Positions 1 through 12,377 of a DNA stretch of 64,000 nucleotides are shown here, piece after piece. Within the stretch, counting starts at the first letter, position 1, and each line of letters opens with the position of its first letter. The notes under the pieces were generated by a model. That model ran no database searches and was not told the DNA's origin. It saw nothing but the letters and a program-made list of their open reading frames with translations. A program made the position numbers and the translations under genes. The DNA is from Symsagittifera roscoffensis (taxonomy: Eukaryota > Xenacoelomorpha > Acoela > Convolutidae). The DNA is taken from assembly GCF_963678635.1 (NCBI RefSeq), contig NC_087064.1, positions 73,471,465-73,535,464 on the forward strand. Reading direction: 5' to 3'.

Positions 1-177
1 AATATGCGTTTTTTGTACCTCAGGTCCGTTGAAGCTATCTTCGTCCAGATTTTTTTTCGCAATTATGACCACTTTGAATTGGTCGCTCCACTGGGTCCAG
101 GAATATGGTGGCTCTAAAGTATGGTTCGGCCAGAATGAGGGGATTCCACGCACGTTCGATTCATTTGACTGCGCCAT
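1..177 (-). CDS. Gag-like N-terminal fragment, runs off left edge
   Basis: Read on the minus strand, an ATG at 177-175 opens 59 codons without a stop up to the window edge. The protein begins MAQSNESNVRGIPSFW and continues with a W-T-Q-W-S-D-Q-F segment followed by I-I-A-K-K-N-L-D. A tryptophan-rich start of this kind followed by an I-A-K-x-N helix resembles the N-terminus of Gag-like proteins of nematode and other invertebrate retroelements; that comparison is from memory. Codon use is balanced and more GC-rich than the flanks, which supports real or recently decayed coding sequence. The rest of the gene lies outside the window. It could instead be a domesticated host gene. Confidence 0.5.
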   Translation of the reverse strand, partial: MAQSNESNVRGIPSFWPNHTLEPPYSWTQWSDQFKVVIIAKKNLDEDSFNGPEVQKTHI

Positions 178-952
178 AAAAAGTGTTCTAATAACGTAGA
201 TAGGTATGTACCGTTTAATTACAAATACTTAAAAGAATAAAAGAAGTTAAATGAAGTGTTAATTAAAACGTCCTATTTTTAAACTAACACCAAGTGGCCG
301 TGATTGACCAATGGTCAATTCATGCAAAGTGTTGACTGGTATCTAATCAATACCGAAGGTCATAATGATATAGTCATAAAAACAAATCATGATAATGACA
401 TTAGCTAGGCGTCCTGAACAGACAGTGCGCTCTATCTGAAATTACCCTATAAGTTAACACAAGTCGGATAACACTCACAATGCGCTGAAAAATTACTTTT
501 TTCAATTACGAGTTTCTTCTTTTTCTAGTTGTTGAGTTATTTCTTAGTGTTAAACCGAGCTAATGCAGGATGCTTGTTTTTCCGTTCAAGTTCCAAAATC
601 AGTTTTTAAAAGTTTGATTTTTTCTCAACTTCACCTTCTTTAAATTTCTTCCATTTTGATTGGTTTCGATTTCGCTCAAGAATAATTTTACTTAAATGAA
701 GTGATTAGACGAAAAATGCCCTTCTATTTCAGATCACCATCAAAAAAAGCAAAACTAACTTTTACATGCTTCTTTCTAGTGACAAATCTTTTTAACATTA
801 TAAAAGTGATCGAATTTTTATTGAAATTATTTGATATTTAGAATGTTTCTGCTATTTTTTGTTTTGAGAGTGCTCTTAGCATTTGCAAGGGGTCGGAAAA
901 TTTTGCGAGGGCTTGAAACAGAACAATAGTATTCTCATTTATTAGTAGTTAC
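178..952. other. AT-rich intergenic sequence, nothing recognised
   Basis: No open frame of note, no inverted repeat and no similarity to other parts of the window was seen. The sequence lies between two minus-strand coding fragments and could be intron or intergenic. Confidence 0.5.
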
Positions 953-1206
953 CTTGCGTAATCGGAGAACGTCACATGGGGGAAGACTAAACATATCCAA
1001 GCAACAAGAATAGCAAAAAAAGCTGTGGTTAGAAGAAATTTGCGGTCGATATGCGCACTGTCCTTCAAGGTCTTCCCACAGAAGAAATACAACACTGCAC
1101 AAGTAGTCACCACACAAAGGTTCAGAACAGATCGAATGAAGATCTTGACGGGATCAATTAAACTTCCATCATCAAGTACTCTTTTAGCGTGAAAAGTTTT
1201 AGCCAT
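953..1206 (-). CDS. Exon of an unidentified two-TM membrane protein
   Basis: A minus-strand ATG at 1206-1204 opens 84 codons. The reading runs into a good splice donor: GCAAG at the exon end followed by GTAACT, with the donor GT at 952-951. The product starts MAKTFHAKRVLDDGSLIDP and has two hydrophobic stretches, roughly residues 22-44 and 56-74, separated by a short charged loop containing A-H-I-D-R-K. Composition is clearly more coding-like than the AT-rich flanks. The frame is open upstream of this ATG as well, but that part is phenylalanine-rich and looks like translated AT-rich DNA, so the internal ATG is preferred. I do not recognise the family; a nematode-specific membrane protein or part of a 7TM receptor are both possible. 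A downstream exon would lie at lower coordinates, and none is convincing before position 177. Confidence 0.45.
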
Positions 1207-1539
1207 TTTTTTTCGTTTCTCAAATTTTGAAGTTTCGTTTATCCAAACAGACAATTTTGCAAATTTGAAAAGCCAAATAAGAACTTTAACGCTGGTTGTA
1301 TAAAAAAAATAAAATTTTGTAGGATTTTCTATCCATGTTATGAGTTTTCTATTTATTTGAAATGGATAAGAGATCATCATAAAGAAGGCTAAATGAAAAC
1401 AGAAAAAATAGATCATTATCTTGATATAGTTTCGTCTAGGTCTTCATTTCATTTTAGATTAGGTCTTCTTTTTTTCGGATTTTGAACTGCTTGAATAAAA
1501 AACTTCATATTTTTAATGACCCGGGTTGAGGTACTCGAC

Positions 1540-2265
1540 TTATGTTTCGTCTTTGAAAGACGAGTAAGTGCAGTTTTGCATCCTCAATTTCGTTCTAGAG
1601 AGTTGAGACATATGTTGAGCACTTTCGAAGCATAGGTCGAGCACGAATGAAATAAAATTCGAGCACAGTAGAACCATACCTGATTTCGGCCAAGAAAAGA
1701 GAAACATAGGTCGAGCTCAGTCGAAACATAGGCTGAGCAGAGATCAATTTAAATTCTTATTTTTATGATAAAAAAGTAGAGATAATAATTACACGTCCCA
1801 TTCATTAAGGATATTATACATATCTGTATTGGTCGGACTTGGTCAAAACTTAGGGGTTTTTGGTCGCGCTAGTCTCAACTTAGGCGTCTTTGGCCGCGTC
1901 AGTCTCTAGACAGGCGTTTTTGATCGCACTGGTCGAAACATCAAAACAAAATATGGCCTAGTCATACGTTTTTTTAGTATGGAAACTGTATAACAAGCGT
2001 TTCTTATAGAAATTTTGGATGAAACTGATGACTATCCTTTTCGGTGTATGACAGTCAAATCGGGGAATCGAGATAATCAATGTTCATTCCAATGTTAGTC
2101 ACACCGTTTAAAACAAATCTAAGATGGATCCAATAATTTTGCAAATTTTTTCCAGGTTGAGGAAATCGAGACAGTCGAAACATGCCTTATTTTTGTCGAG
2201 AAAACTGAAGCATATCTATGTGGAGTTGAAAACAAATATATATATTTTTCACCTCGGTCTCAAAA
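1540..2265. repeat. Degenerate GTCGA/GGTCG tandem units flanking the minisatellite
   Basis: Short related phrases recur: GGTCGAGCAC, GTCGAAACATAGG and TTTTTGGTCGCGCTAGTCTC, the last at roughly 40-bp spacing between 1850 and 1940. They share the GGTCG(C/A) core with the 29-bp array to the right and look like an older, diverged part of the same satellite region. Confidence 0.55.
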
Positions 2266-2940
2266 ATTTAACCTCGGTCTCCACCTCGGTCTGGAAAGTC
2301 GCGCCGTCTCCGCCTTGGTCTGAAGAGTCGCGCCGTCTCCGCATTGGTATGAAAATTTGCGCCGTCTCCACATTGGTCTGAAAAGTCGCGCGGTCTCCTC
2401 CTTGGTCTGAAAAATTGCGCCGCCTCCGCCTTGGTAGCGAGGAATGATTTATTCGTCGCGCCGTCTCCGCGATGGTCTGGAAAATAGCGCCCTCTTCGCC
2501 TTGGTCTGAAAAGTTGCGCCGTCTCCACTTTGGTGTGGAAAGTCGCACCGTATCCACCTCAGTCGCGAGGAATATAATATTGGTCGCGACGTCTCCACCT
2601 CGGTCTGGAAAGTAGCGCCGTCTCCGCATTGGTCTGGAAAGTCGCGCCGTCTCCGCCTTGGTCTGAAACGTCGCGCCGTCTCCGCTTCGGTCTGCAAAGA
2701 CGCGCCGTCTCCACCTCGGTCGCGAAAGTCTTGAAAGTGCACATTTTGGTCGCGCTGGCCAAGCCGGTCGCGCCGTTGCCTTTGGAGTCGCGCCGTTTCC
2801 TGAGTCACGCCGTCTCCACCTCGGTCGAGAAAGCCCTGAAAAACTTTTTTGAAGTCGCGCCGTCTCCATGTTGGTCTGGAAAGTCGCGCCGTCTCCATCT
2901 TGTTCTGGAAAGTCTGGAAATAGCTAGGTTTGGTCGCGCC
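2266..2940. repeat. 29-bp minisatellite array, copy 1
   Basis: A GC-rich unit built around GTCTGGAAAGTCGCGCCGTC, then TCCGCCTTG, repeats with a 29-bp period (for example starts at 2291 and 2320) and about 10-20% divergence between units. Some units are replaced by a longer variant containing a GCGAGGAATGATT-type spacer. On the minus strand the unit has no stop codon in any frame, so 29 bp x 3 frames gives a 29-residue arginine/aspartate-rich pseudo-repeat and long artificial open frames up to about 200 codons. There is no start context, splice signal or codon-position bias to suggest these are real proteins. Confidence 0.85.
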
Positions 2941-3530
2941 GGTCACGCCATTTCCTGAGCCGCAGGGTCGCGCCATATCCGCCTCGGTCGCGAAAGTCGC
3001 GCCTTAGTTTTTCGGTCGCGAAAGTCTGGAAATGGCAACTCTTGGTCGCGAGAGTCTGGAAATACCAAATATGAGTCGCGATGTTTTGGTCGCGCCACCT
3101 CCGCTTCGGTCGCGATAGTCGCGACGGATCGTCATGGTTGCAAAAGTCTGGAAATGCCATGTTTTGGTCGCCAAAGTCTGGACATGCCTAATTTTGGTCT
3201 GGAAAGTCTGGACATGCCAAAATTTTGACGCGAAAGTCTAGACATGAGTCTGGGACCTCGACCCGGGAAGTGTTGGTCAAGACAGTCGAGAAAGCCAAAA
3301 TCTATCAATTTTTGATCAATAATTTTGAAATATATCTGAACTTTGTCGAACAAAATCGACCATTTGTTTTGTTGGAAGAAAGTCGAAACATATCATTTCA
3401 CACAAAATGACCAAGAAAGTCGAAACTTACCAAAAATTGGTGAAAAAAACAAACATACCGATTTTTGTCGAGAAAGTCAATACATAAACCAAACATCTCA
3501 ACCCCGTGAGGGCAAAACATCCAAATTTGA
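2941..3530. repeat. Conserved 3' flank of the minisatellite family
   Basis: From TCCTGAGCCGCAGGGTCGC onwards the sequence becomes a non-tandem block containing AGTCTGGAAATGCCA, AGTCTGGACATGCC and ATGAGTCTGGGACCT. The same block, in the same order and orientation, follows the second array at about 61515-61830. The tail (3275-3530) has looser GTCGAGAAAGTC units. Array plus fixed flank appear to be one dispersed repeat family. Confidence 0.75.
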
Positions 3531-5100
3531 CTGTTTAAAACCAAGCAATTTAATCTAATTTAGTCTCAGCTGATTTTGCATTAGTTTTTTGTTACTTTTT
3601 TTATATCAATTTCTTAAATATCAGAAACAATTTTCCAATCAAAAGGTAGTTTTTTCTCCTATTTTGTAAGTTTCGAAGGTCATTAAATGCACTGGGTGTC
3701 AGACCTACTTTTCACAGCTAATTTGAAGCATTTTTCCGAAAAATTTTTTTTACATTCCATCATTTAGGAGAGTTAACACTACAAAAATAACCTAATTTTG
3801 TAGTCTGTCTGTATAAAAACCTAAAGCAATGAACTCTTATTGATTTGAAAAAATCTAGAAATAATTGCGAATTTTAGTTCATATCGAAAAAAAACTGACG
3901 TTAAGACAAATTTGGTAAACTTCAAAACATTTTTTTATTTCAATTTTTAGAATCTCACAACTCGGAAAAGTGCTCTAAAAAACTGAAAACTAATTTACGT
4001 TTGCTTAAATTTTAATCTCTTATTTTGTGAAGTTTAATTGAGTCAACCTCATATGTTACGAAATAATTCCTGACACAATTAGTACAATGCAGGTCGGATA
4101 AAAAAGGAGAATATGGTCCCTAAAAGTTTGGTCATTAGTTTCACAAATACTAATCCAACGCTTTCGCGTCTCAATCTTTTAGTGCTTTAAAGTTTTTTAA
4201 CATGATTGCATGAATAGTTGAGCGCAAAAAGTTAAATGCCGTGACTATTCAAACAAGCAGTTAAAAAGTAAGTATGTTCAAACAAGCAGATGCTTGTGTG
4301 AACCGCTCGGAATTTCAATTCTATCTTTTCAGCTCGTATTATACCTTACAATGTGGTTGTTAAGTGTTCAATACTAACTAATCAAACTTCACAACCAATA
4401 ACCACCCTTTCAAAAAATCTAACCGCTTCTGAAAATGGTGAATGGAAGTGATGTCAAGCACTAATAATTTTACCAGTTGTTTAGAAGATCTTTGAGAGCA
4501 AAAAAAAGTAATAATAAGAAGTTATTGGACTAAGTATTGCCACTTTCTCTAAATGTAATTACCAAATATAAGACACACTTTTGGTTTGCAAAACGTAAAT
4601 GTTTTGCTGCATTTTTGCAACATTTCAAGTTAATTTAACTGTCTGGGTATGAGTCTTGTTTTTTTTTGCCGCTAAATTGAAGCAACTGCTTGAAAGTCAG
4701 TCATTCACAATTCTCCTCTTAGATGATTTAACACTGAAAAAACGAATTTAGTTTGTGTCGCGCCTGTATGAAAACTCAAAACAATCGATTCTAATTGATT
4801 GAAATTAAACACAACACACGAAAAAACAGCACAATTACACAAAAACAAAGTTTACGAAATCCTAATCACCTGCAATTGTTAACACCTTCAAGACACTTCT
4901 TTTCCTTGGAACACATTCTAATGATAAACATGATGAAAATAGAAACCAATTTACTCATATCAAGTATCAACTACAAAAAACGAGTGGTCAATACGAGCAA
5001 ACAAATAAACAACTTCTTTTTGTTAACTTTCAAACTCAAAACGACAATGGTTTTAGCCAACAATAAGCCGACAACTTGGATCCCTCCATCGATTTTGTTC
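3531..5100. other. AT-rich sequence with one diverged direct repeat
   Basis: A weak direct repeat is visible: about 3720-3890 resembles 4655-4830 (shared order of AGTTAACACT/ATTTAACACT, TGTATAAAAACC/TGTATGAAAACTC and an ATTGATT run). No convincing coding sequence. The right part may hold the lost 5' end of the retroelement that follows. Confidence 0.4.
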
Positions 5101-6800
5101 TGACCCCTCTTTGTCTCATCGCACATTGTCTCTTGCTTCTACCAATGCACTCCACCCTCTCCGCAACCAGTTCGGCTTTCAATTTTTTCTCTACATCATC
5201 TATTTCATCTCACACGCATTTTGACGAATTAACATAAACCGCCTTTAACCTGCTCATTTTTTAGAAACCTCAGAATTAGAAACTCCAGATGAATTTTTAA
5301 ACGCAAAACCCAGTCCTATCACTAATTTTGTACACCGCCATTTTCCATGCCCCCGTTACTACCCTTCCTCCAAACACTGGTTTCTCTTATACTGACGCTA
5401 CTACATTTCTATCACAACTTTACGACCCCCTCGAAGGTACTCGCAGCCCTTTTACTGATAACCAACTTGAGCATGACTTAGATTGTTTTATACAACAGCA
5501 GCAACTAATCCACAATGCCAATGCACCAAAATCAATTGGTGCGTTTAACTGATTCTGCTTCTTTATCCGATATCACTTCTGGTACAGATACTCCACTCAG
5601 AGCTGCACGGATTCTAAGTAAATGTAGAAATCAATTGAAGGTCTCTAGATATTTACAAAATTGCACATCTACATCACAGCTACAACAAAAAGACCATCCA
5701 CCACAAACAAACTCACTTGAATTTGTACTTTACTCTATCCCATGTTTTCCAGAATATTGATTTCTTATCAAAAAATGCAAAGTCATTGCGTATTTTATGT
5801 CAACAAAAAACTTAATCCAAAAATTTCAAGGTCATTGCTATTTAAACTTTACTAACCTCGTTAATATTCCGACTAAAATGCCCGACGATGAAAACTTACA
5901 CGCCAAAGTTTTTCGCCAACTCAATTGCACAACTTATCTCGACAACTTCAAAAAAACCTTTCTACCACGAAAACTAAATGGACGCTTTGCAAGAAAATCT
6001 ACTAATTTTCCATCGCTCAAAATGATCACAATGTTGACAGATGTATGGACAATTCACCACACAACACGGATTCCGAGCTCAACCCACAATTAAAAAAGAA
6101 CGTTTTTTACTTAGACAGATTAGATCTTTGATCTCCAACGCACTGAAAAACATTAAGATCACGTCATCGGCATCGCAATAACATTGTAAAGGCTTATGAA
6201 TACTACTGCAGTCGTTTTGATAATTTTTAATTTACCTTCACGTTTTCAGAACTAAAAGAATGAGAAGTAATTTGTACACATGAAATAGTGTTGAAAATCA
6301 AATTCACATTTTACTCACACTCACTACTCTTTCATTCAAGGACACTTCACACGACATTCACCATCACGTAACCCACATTACCGCTACATGTTTTTATATC
6401 AGAAAACATATCCCCTTAACTTGTAAATTTCATCTATTGTATTAGAGGCACTGAACTGCTTGTCACTCTCCGCATAAACGACCCCGTCCAACAAATGTCT
6501 ACTTTTTAGCCACTTTATGAACCCATCGAAGAAACTAGACCCACGATCATCCCACAAAAAGTCATCAAACCTATAGAAGTCCCACTATTAGAAATTTTTT
6601 CATGGCAAAAATTGTAACCAAAAGATTAATAACGTAATTGAACACTCTAATCATGAGTTTTTAGTTCCCCAAGAAGAACTAAACACCATCAGGGCACTTA
6701 AAATTCTCGCAACTATCGAAAACAAAAAATGTCATTCGCTTCTTAGCTAAGCTACTCTCAGAATCTCTTTCCAGAATCTCCTTTGACCACTAATGTTTTT
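5101..6800 (+). pseudogene. Decayed orphan gene of LTR family, copy A
   Basis: This stretch aligns by eye, piece by piece, with the better-preserved gene at 55844-57220. Shared landmarks include a D-x-F-I-Q/T-Q-Q segment near 5480, a serine/threonine-rich linker (near 5560), a TTTTCAG-preceded block near 6250, and a C-terminal block near 6520-6730 with K-P-I-E-V-P-L-L-E and E-E-L-N-T-I. The frame is broken many times, with only short open pieces (5328-5552, 5515-5760, 5797-6093). The product has no Gag, protease, RT or integrase motif that I recognise. Downstream sequence up to the LTR at 11354 matches the 3' region of the same family, so this is the coding part of an old, immobile copy. Confidence 0.6.
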
Positions 6801-8000
6801 CCAGATTAATTTTTCTCACAACTATTGTAAGTATGAAATTAGTACTGTAAAAACTAATTATTTCGAAAAGTCTACTCACCATTTTCCGTTGAAATGTTTC
6901 ATCAATTTTCAATACAAAAATCAAATAGAAATGGAACAAACGATATTCAGTTTTGTAGTATGATCAATAATATAGTTTTCAGTTGAGAAAGAAATTGATG
7001 TTTTCAAGGCAATAAATTTACAATAAAATACACAAACTATACAATTGACTCATAAAATAATAATATCTGACAATAAAACTTGTGAAATTTCTAACTCCTC
7101 CAATTTTTACCTCAATTTTTGAATAAATTGTTTAAAAGTCTTTACAACTTCTATGACAACTATAAGCAGCTTTAACAGTTTTAAAATTTTCTTTTAAACC
7201 AGTTGAAATACAGGTTAAGTAACCAACGCCACCTCGCTAGCAACTATAACAAAAAACTCCACTATTCTGAAACTAGATCAAACTGGATAAAGTTTGCCTT
7301 TGAAACCACAAACCGGTTTTAGTTAAGACCACATACAACATTAGAAGGCACAAAAGTAAGATTAATTGCTATTTTAAACAAGTGGTAGCAACCGGAAGTA
7401 CTGACAAAAACATCAGGAATATGAAAAAAATGGTTACAATCAATATAATCTGTCACCAAAATAAATCACTCTCAGATATACTCTGACAACTCACCTGTCA
7501 GTGGGATGTCCTGATCAGGCTCTATAGCTGGATTCACCAACTGAAATACATCAGGCTTAGACATCTCGCTTTCTTTCTTTTGTGTGAGTGGCTCCAGTGT
7601 GATCAAATCTTTAAAACAACCAAATTAAGATAAAGGTTGTACGAAACGAACAAAATAATTCAAAAGTAAAACTGAAATTGCTAAAACACAGAGAAATAAA
7701 TTTATAAAAGTTTTCAAGTAAAAGTTTTTTCGAGCATTAAAAAGTAGATAATCACTCGACTAAATTCAGACTGTGGAATGGAAAGTCGGAAAGTCATTCA
7801 GTCTAGAATGTCATTCAGAATTTAGAATGGCTTCCTTAGCTATTGAAATACAAAAAACAAATAGAAGTATTAACAAATTCTTCAAATGGCTTTCATTTTT
7901 TGTAGTTTGATCAATAGTTTTCAATATAGTTTTCAACTAAGAAAAAAAAATGATAGTTTAAAGCCAATAAATTTACAAGAAACTGCAAAAGTATACTTTT
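6801..8000 (+). repeat. 3' non-coding part of copy A
   Basis: This AT-rich stretch contains a block (about 7440-7640: GACAACTCACCTGTCAGTGG, then CATCAGGCTTAGACAT) that recurs at about 9960-10110 and 10640-10790. It also has runs such as GATCAATA...GTTTTCA near 6960, 7910 and 9430. It corresponds to the region between the orphan gene and the 3' LTR in the copy at 55 kb. Confidence 0.5.
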
Positions 8001-9290
8001 AAGTCCAGGTTTTTTATTACAACTTAGATAGTTTCATACAACAGAAGCAATTAATCAACAATGCTAGCGCACCAATATCAATTGTTGCGTTTAACTGATT
8101 CTGCTTCTCTATCCGATATCACTTCTAGTACTGATACTCCACTCAGAGCAGCACGCATTCTACGTAAGTATAGAATGCAATTTTAGGTCCCAAGATATTT
8201 ACAAAATAGCACATCTACATCACGGCTACAACAAAACGACCATCCACCACACACAAACACACTTGAATTTTTACTTTACTCTATCCCATGTTTCCCAGAT
8301 TGTTGATTTTAAATCAAAAAATGAAAAGCTAACGCAACTTTTATGTCAACAAAAAAACCGAATCCCAATATTTCAAGGTTTTTGCTCTTAAAACTTTACT
8401 AACCTCCTTAATATTCCGACTAAAAAGCCCGACGATGAAAATTTACACGCCAAAGTTTCTCGCCAACTCAATTGCAGATCTTATCTCGACATTTTCACAG
8501 AAAATTTTCTACCACGAAAACTAAATGGACGCTTTGCAAAAAAATCTACAAAAATTCATCGCTCAATATGATCACAATGTTCAAAGATACATGGAAAGAA
8601 CCCACAATTAAGAAAAAAAGTTTTTTTTTAAAAAAAAGACAGATTAGATCTCTGATCTCCAACATACTGAAAAACAGTTAGATCACGTCATTGGCCGCGC
8701 ACTAATATTCTAAAAGCTGATCAATCCTACTGCAGCCGTTTTAATAATTCTCAAGTAACCTTCAATTTCTGAAAATTAAAAGAATGAGAAGTAATTTGTA
8801 CACATGAAAAAATGTTGAAAATTCAACTCACACTTACTCATCACCTTTTTATTCAAGGACACCTCACACAGCATTCACCATTACAAAACCCACATCACCG
8901 CAGCATGTTTATTATATCAAAAAACATATCCCCTAATTTTTAAATTTCATCTATTGTATTAGAGGCACTAACCTGCCTGGCACTTTCCGCATATACGACC
9001 CCGTCCAACAAATATATATTTTTGACCACTTTAAGAAACCATCGAAGAAACTAGACCCATAATCAGCATATCACAAAAAGTCATCAATCTATAGAAATCC
9101 CACTATTAGGTTTTTTTCATGTCAAGAAATGGAACCACAAGATTTATAACCTAACTGACCACTCTTATCATGAGTTTTTAGTTCCCCAAGAAGAACTAAA
9201 CAACATCAGGGCTCTTAAAAGTCTCTGGCAACCATCGAAAACAAAAACGTCATTCGTTTGTTACCTAAGCTCATTTCAGAGTATAAATTT
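8001..9290 (+). pseudogene. Decayed orphan gene of LTR family, copy B
   Basis: This is a second copy of the copy-A coding region in direct orientation. For example, CTGATTCTGCTTCTCTATCC near 8095 matches 5548, and the K-V-I-N/K-L-E-x-P-L-L block and A-x-K-S-L-A-T-I-E-N segment recur near 9080-9240. All frames are broken; the longest open piece is 8472-8681. Its 5' part is missing relative to copy A. Copies A and B probably arose by an internal tandem duplication of about 2.5-3 kb within one insertion. Confidence 0.55.
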
Positions 9291-11353
9291 AGTACTGTAA
9301 CAACTAATTATTTCTAAATTTCTACTCACCATTTTTCGTTGAAATAATTCATCATTTTTCTTTTAGATTTCTTCGAAAACTTTTAAAATACAAAAATCAA
9401 ATAGAAATAGAAGAAACGGCATTCAGTTTTTGTAGTATGATCAATGTTTTTTTGATATACTTTTCAACTAAGGAAGAAATTGATAGTTTCAAGGCAATAA
9501 ATTTATAATAAAATGCAGAAGTTATACAATTGAGTCATAAACTTTTAATAAACTGACGTTAAACTTTCTGAGATCTCTGATTCGCTCCAATTTTTCCCTC
9601 AATTTTTGAGGAAACTGTTTAAAAGTCTTTCCAACTTCGATGACAACTATAACCAACTTTTACAATTTTTCATTTTGCTTTTAAACCGGTTGAATTACAG
9701 CTTAAGTAACCAACGCAGCTTATTTAACAACACCTCGCTAACAACTATACCAAAAAATCTAATTTTCTGAAACTAGATCCAACTGGATAAGGAATGCCTT
9801 CGAAACCAAAAACCGATTTTAGTTAAGACAACATACAACTTTAGAAGACACAAAATTAAGACTAATCGCTATTTTAAACAAGTGGTCACAACCACAATTA
9901 TATAACTGACAAAAACAACAGGTATATGAAATAAACGGTTATAATCAAACTAATTTGTCACCAAAATAAACCAATCTCAGATATACTCTGACAACTCATC
10001 AGTCAGTGGGATATCCTGATTAGACATTATAGCTGGACTCACCAACCGAGATACATCAGGCTTAGACACATCGCTTTCTTTCTCTCATAAGAGTGCCTCC
10101 AGGGTGAGCAATTCTTTAAAATGACCAAACAAAGATAAAAGCTAGTGCGAAAACAACAAACTAATTCTAAAGTAAAACTGAAATGACTAAACCACGGAGA
10201 AATAAATATGTAAAAGATTTCACAGAGTATATTTTATAAGCATTGAAAAAAAATGATCTTTCGACAATATTCAGACTTTGGAATAAAAAGTCTGAAGGTC
10301 ATTCAGTCTGGAATTACATTCAGACTTTGGATTGGCTTCATAAGCTTTTGAAATACAAAAATCAAATAGAATTAGAAACAAATTTTTCAAATGGCATTCA
10401 GTTTTTGTAGTTTCATTATTAGTTGTCAATAAGGTTTTCAACTAACAAAGTAAATTGATAGTTTCAAGGCAATAATTTTACAAAAATTGCAAAAATTATA
10501 CAATTAAGTCATAAATTATTAATAAACTGACTTCAACACGTTTGAAATTTTTAATTCTCTCCAACTTTGTCCTCAAGTAATTAACTGACAAAAACCCCAG
10601 GTATATGAAAAACAAACGGTTATAATTAATGTAATCTGTCACCAAATTAAACCACTCTCAGATATACTCTGACAACGCACCAGTCAGTGGGATGTCCTGA
10701 TCAAACTCTAAAGCTGGACTCACCAACCGAAATACATCAGGCTTAGACACATCGCTTTCTTTCTCTTAAAGGATTGGCTCCAGGGTGAGCACTTCTTTAA
10801 AATAACCAAACTAAGATAAAAGCTAGTGCGAAAACAACAAACAATTTGAAAATAAAACTGAAATTACTGAAACACGGAGAAATAACTTTATAAAAGTTTT
10901 CACAGAGTAAATTTTACGAGCAGCAAAAAGGAGATGATCACTCGACAACATTCAGACTATGGAATGGCAAGTCTATTGGTTTTGCTTGCCACAGTCTCAA
11001 CCTTCTCTGGATATGAAGTTTGGCGTTGACAAACAAAGAAAAGAAAACCATTGAAACAGAACAATGACCAGCTCGATGACAAACTATACATACGTGTCCT
11101 TTTTCACTCGACACCTCTCTCAGAAAACCAACCATTCATCTCACACGTAGTCTCGGTCTAATTTCTGAAATCGACTCCCTACAATCACCTTTCTGTACAT
11201 CACTCCAATCTCTCTGGATTCACGATAACCCCTCATCACAATATGTATTTCGCAGGCATTATAATCATCTCTCTCTCTCTCTCTCGCAAACTCAGAAATC
11301 ACTCCTTTATGAAAACACTCAAATACTTAAAACTTCTCTAGACCCCAGGGTAA
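9291..11353 (+). repeat. Repeated 3' non-coding region of the same element
   Basis: Two further direct copies of the GACAACTCA..CAGTCAGTGG block occur (about 9985-10110 and 10670-10790), each followed by a TCCAGGGTGAGCA segment. From about 10950 to 11350 the sequence resembles 58340-58800 of the 55-kb element (for example ACCAGCTCGATGACAAACTA with ACTACCTCGATGCTCAAGTA). A short (CT)n microsatellite lies at 11270-11285. Confidence 0.5.
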
Positions 11354-11718
11354 TGGAACCAATTTAAAACTAGTTATTAACTTTTATATTTTATTTCTTT
11401 GTAAAACAATTATTAGTAACCAATCATGATCCATGAATAAATCTTACTCTATATTTGTAAACCTGAAACCCTAAGGGTTCAGATAATTAATAATAAAGAT
11501 TGAATTCAGTTACTTTCTTCTCTTCTATAACTTTGCAATAAATCAGTATATCTTTAGAACTATTGACACCAGGAAATATAAGAGTAAGATTCGGATTGGT
11601 ATTGGATTCAGGAGTTGCACGAAGCTATCGGGCGGAAAACAGAGAGTATGACAAACAGACGGCACACCCTATCCTAAATTATTCTATATATGAGAAGGCC
11701 AACGCGGACCTAAACTCA
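11354..11718 (+). mobile_element. 3' LTR of the old orphan-gene element
   Basis: The LTR starts TGGAACCAATTTAAAACTA and ends CTAAACTCA, matching the TG...CA ends of the LTRs at 55037-55446 and 58803-59038. Internal matches include ACCAATCATGATCCAT, ATAAGAGTAAGATT and GAGTTGCACGAA. The bases just before it (GACCCCAGGGTAA) match the pre-LTR bases of the 55-kb copy. No 5' partner LTR was found on the left. Confidence 0.75.
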
Positions 11719-12377
11719 AAATGCATTAGTTTGCTGTTTTTGGCAATTTTTGGTCCACCAAGTCGACCAAATTGTTGCTGTCTTTTTAATAACTCCGCGA
11801 TACTTCGCCTTTTTTTCTACTAATTACATACACCATCAAAAGGACATAACTTCATGCCACCCAAAGAAACTATCACTTAATTCAACGAGTTTTGACACTT
11901 TCTGTTAACTTTTTGAAAAGTTTTGACATTTTTGTTTTATCGCCACAAACATTCTCATTTTGTCGTTTTTCTCAATTTGCTATACTGCATTACAAATTCA
12001 GTCCTGGCTATCTAAACTACTCGAACAACATTGTTTCTCAACATCAAACCACTTTTTTGTAACCTAATTCAATACTTAGTTCAACATTTTGCTCAAAACT
12101 AAAATACTAACGAGGTTAACCGAGCACTACAAGTTTTATGGCCACATTATACAAAAGTTAAACTAATTGAAATGTTTTCACTTATTCACGAGTCATTACG
12201 AGCCACTTACTTATTTCTCAGCGACTTTTTTTCAAAAAGAGAAGCTACTGTAGCCTTCAATCCCTCAGACGACCTCTCAAGACCGTTTTTCCAATTTTTT
12301 CTATATTTTTTTGCATGACAAAATGATAACCCAGATAAATTTGATAAAAATTTTTTAATCAATTTTTTTCAGTTATA
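11719..12377. other. AT-rich sequence, nothing recognised
   Basis: No coding sequence, inverted repeat or similarity to other parts of the window seen. Confidence 0.45.

Noticed and set aside
2249-2976. Long arginine-rich open frames on the minus strand
   Set aside because: Produced by the 29-bp repeat unit that lacks stops in any minus-strand frame; no start context, splice sites or independent conservation.
11270-11285. (CT)n run as a promoter element
   Set aside because: Short microsatellite without a nearby gene.
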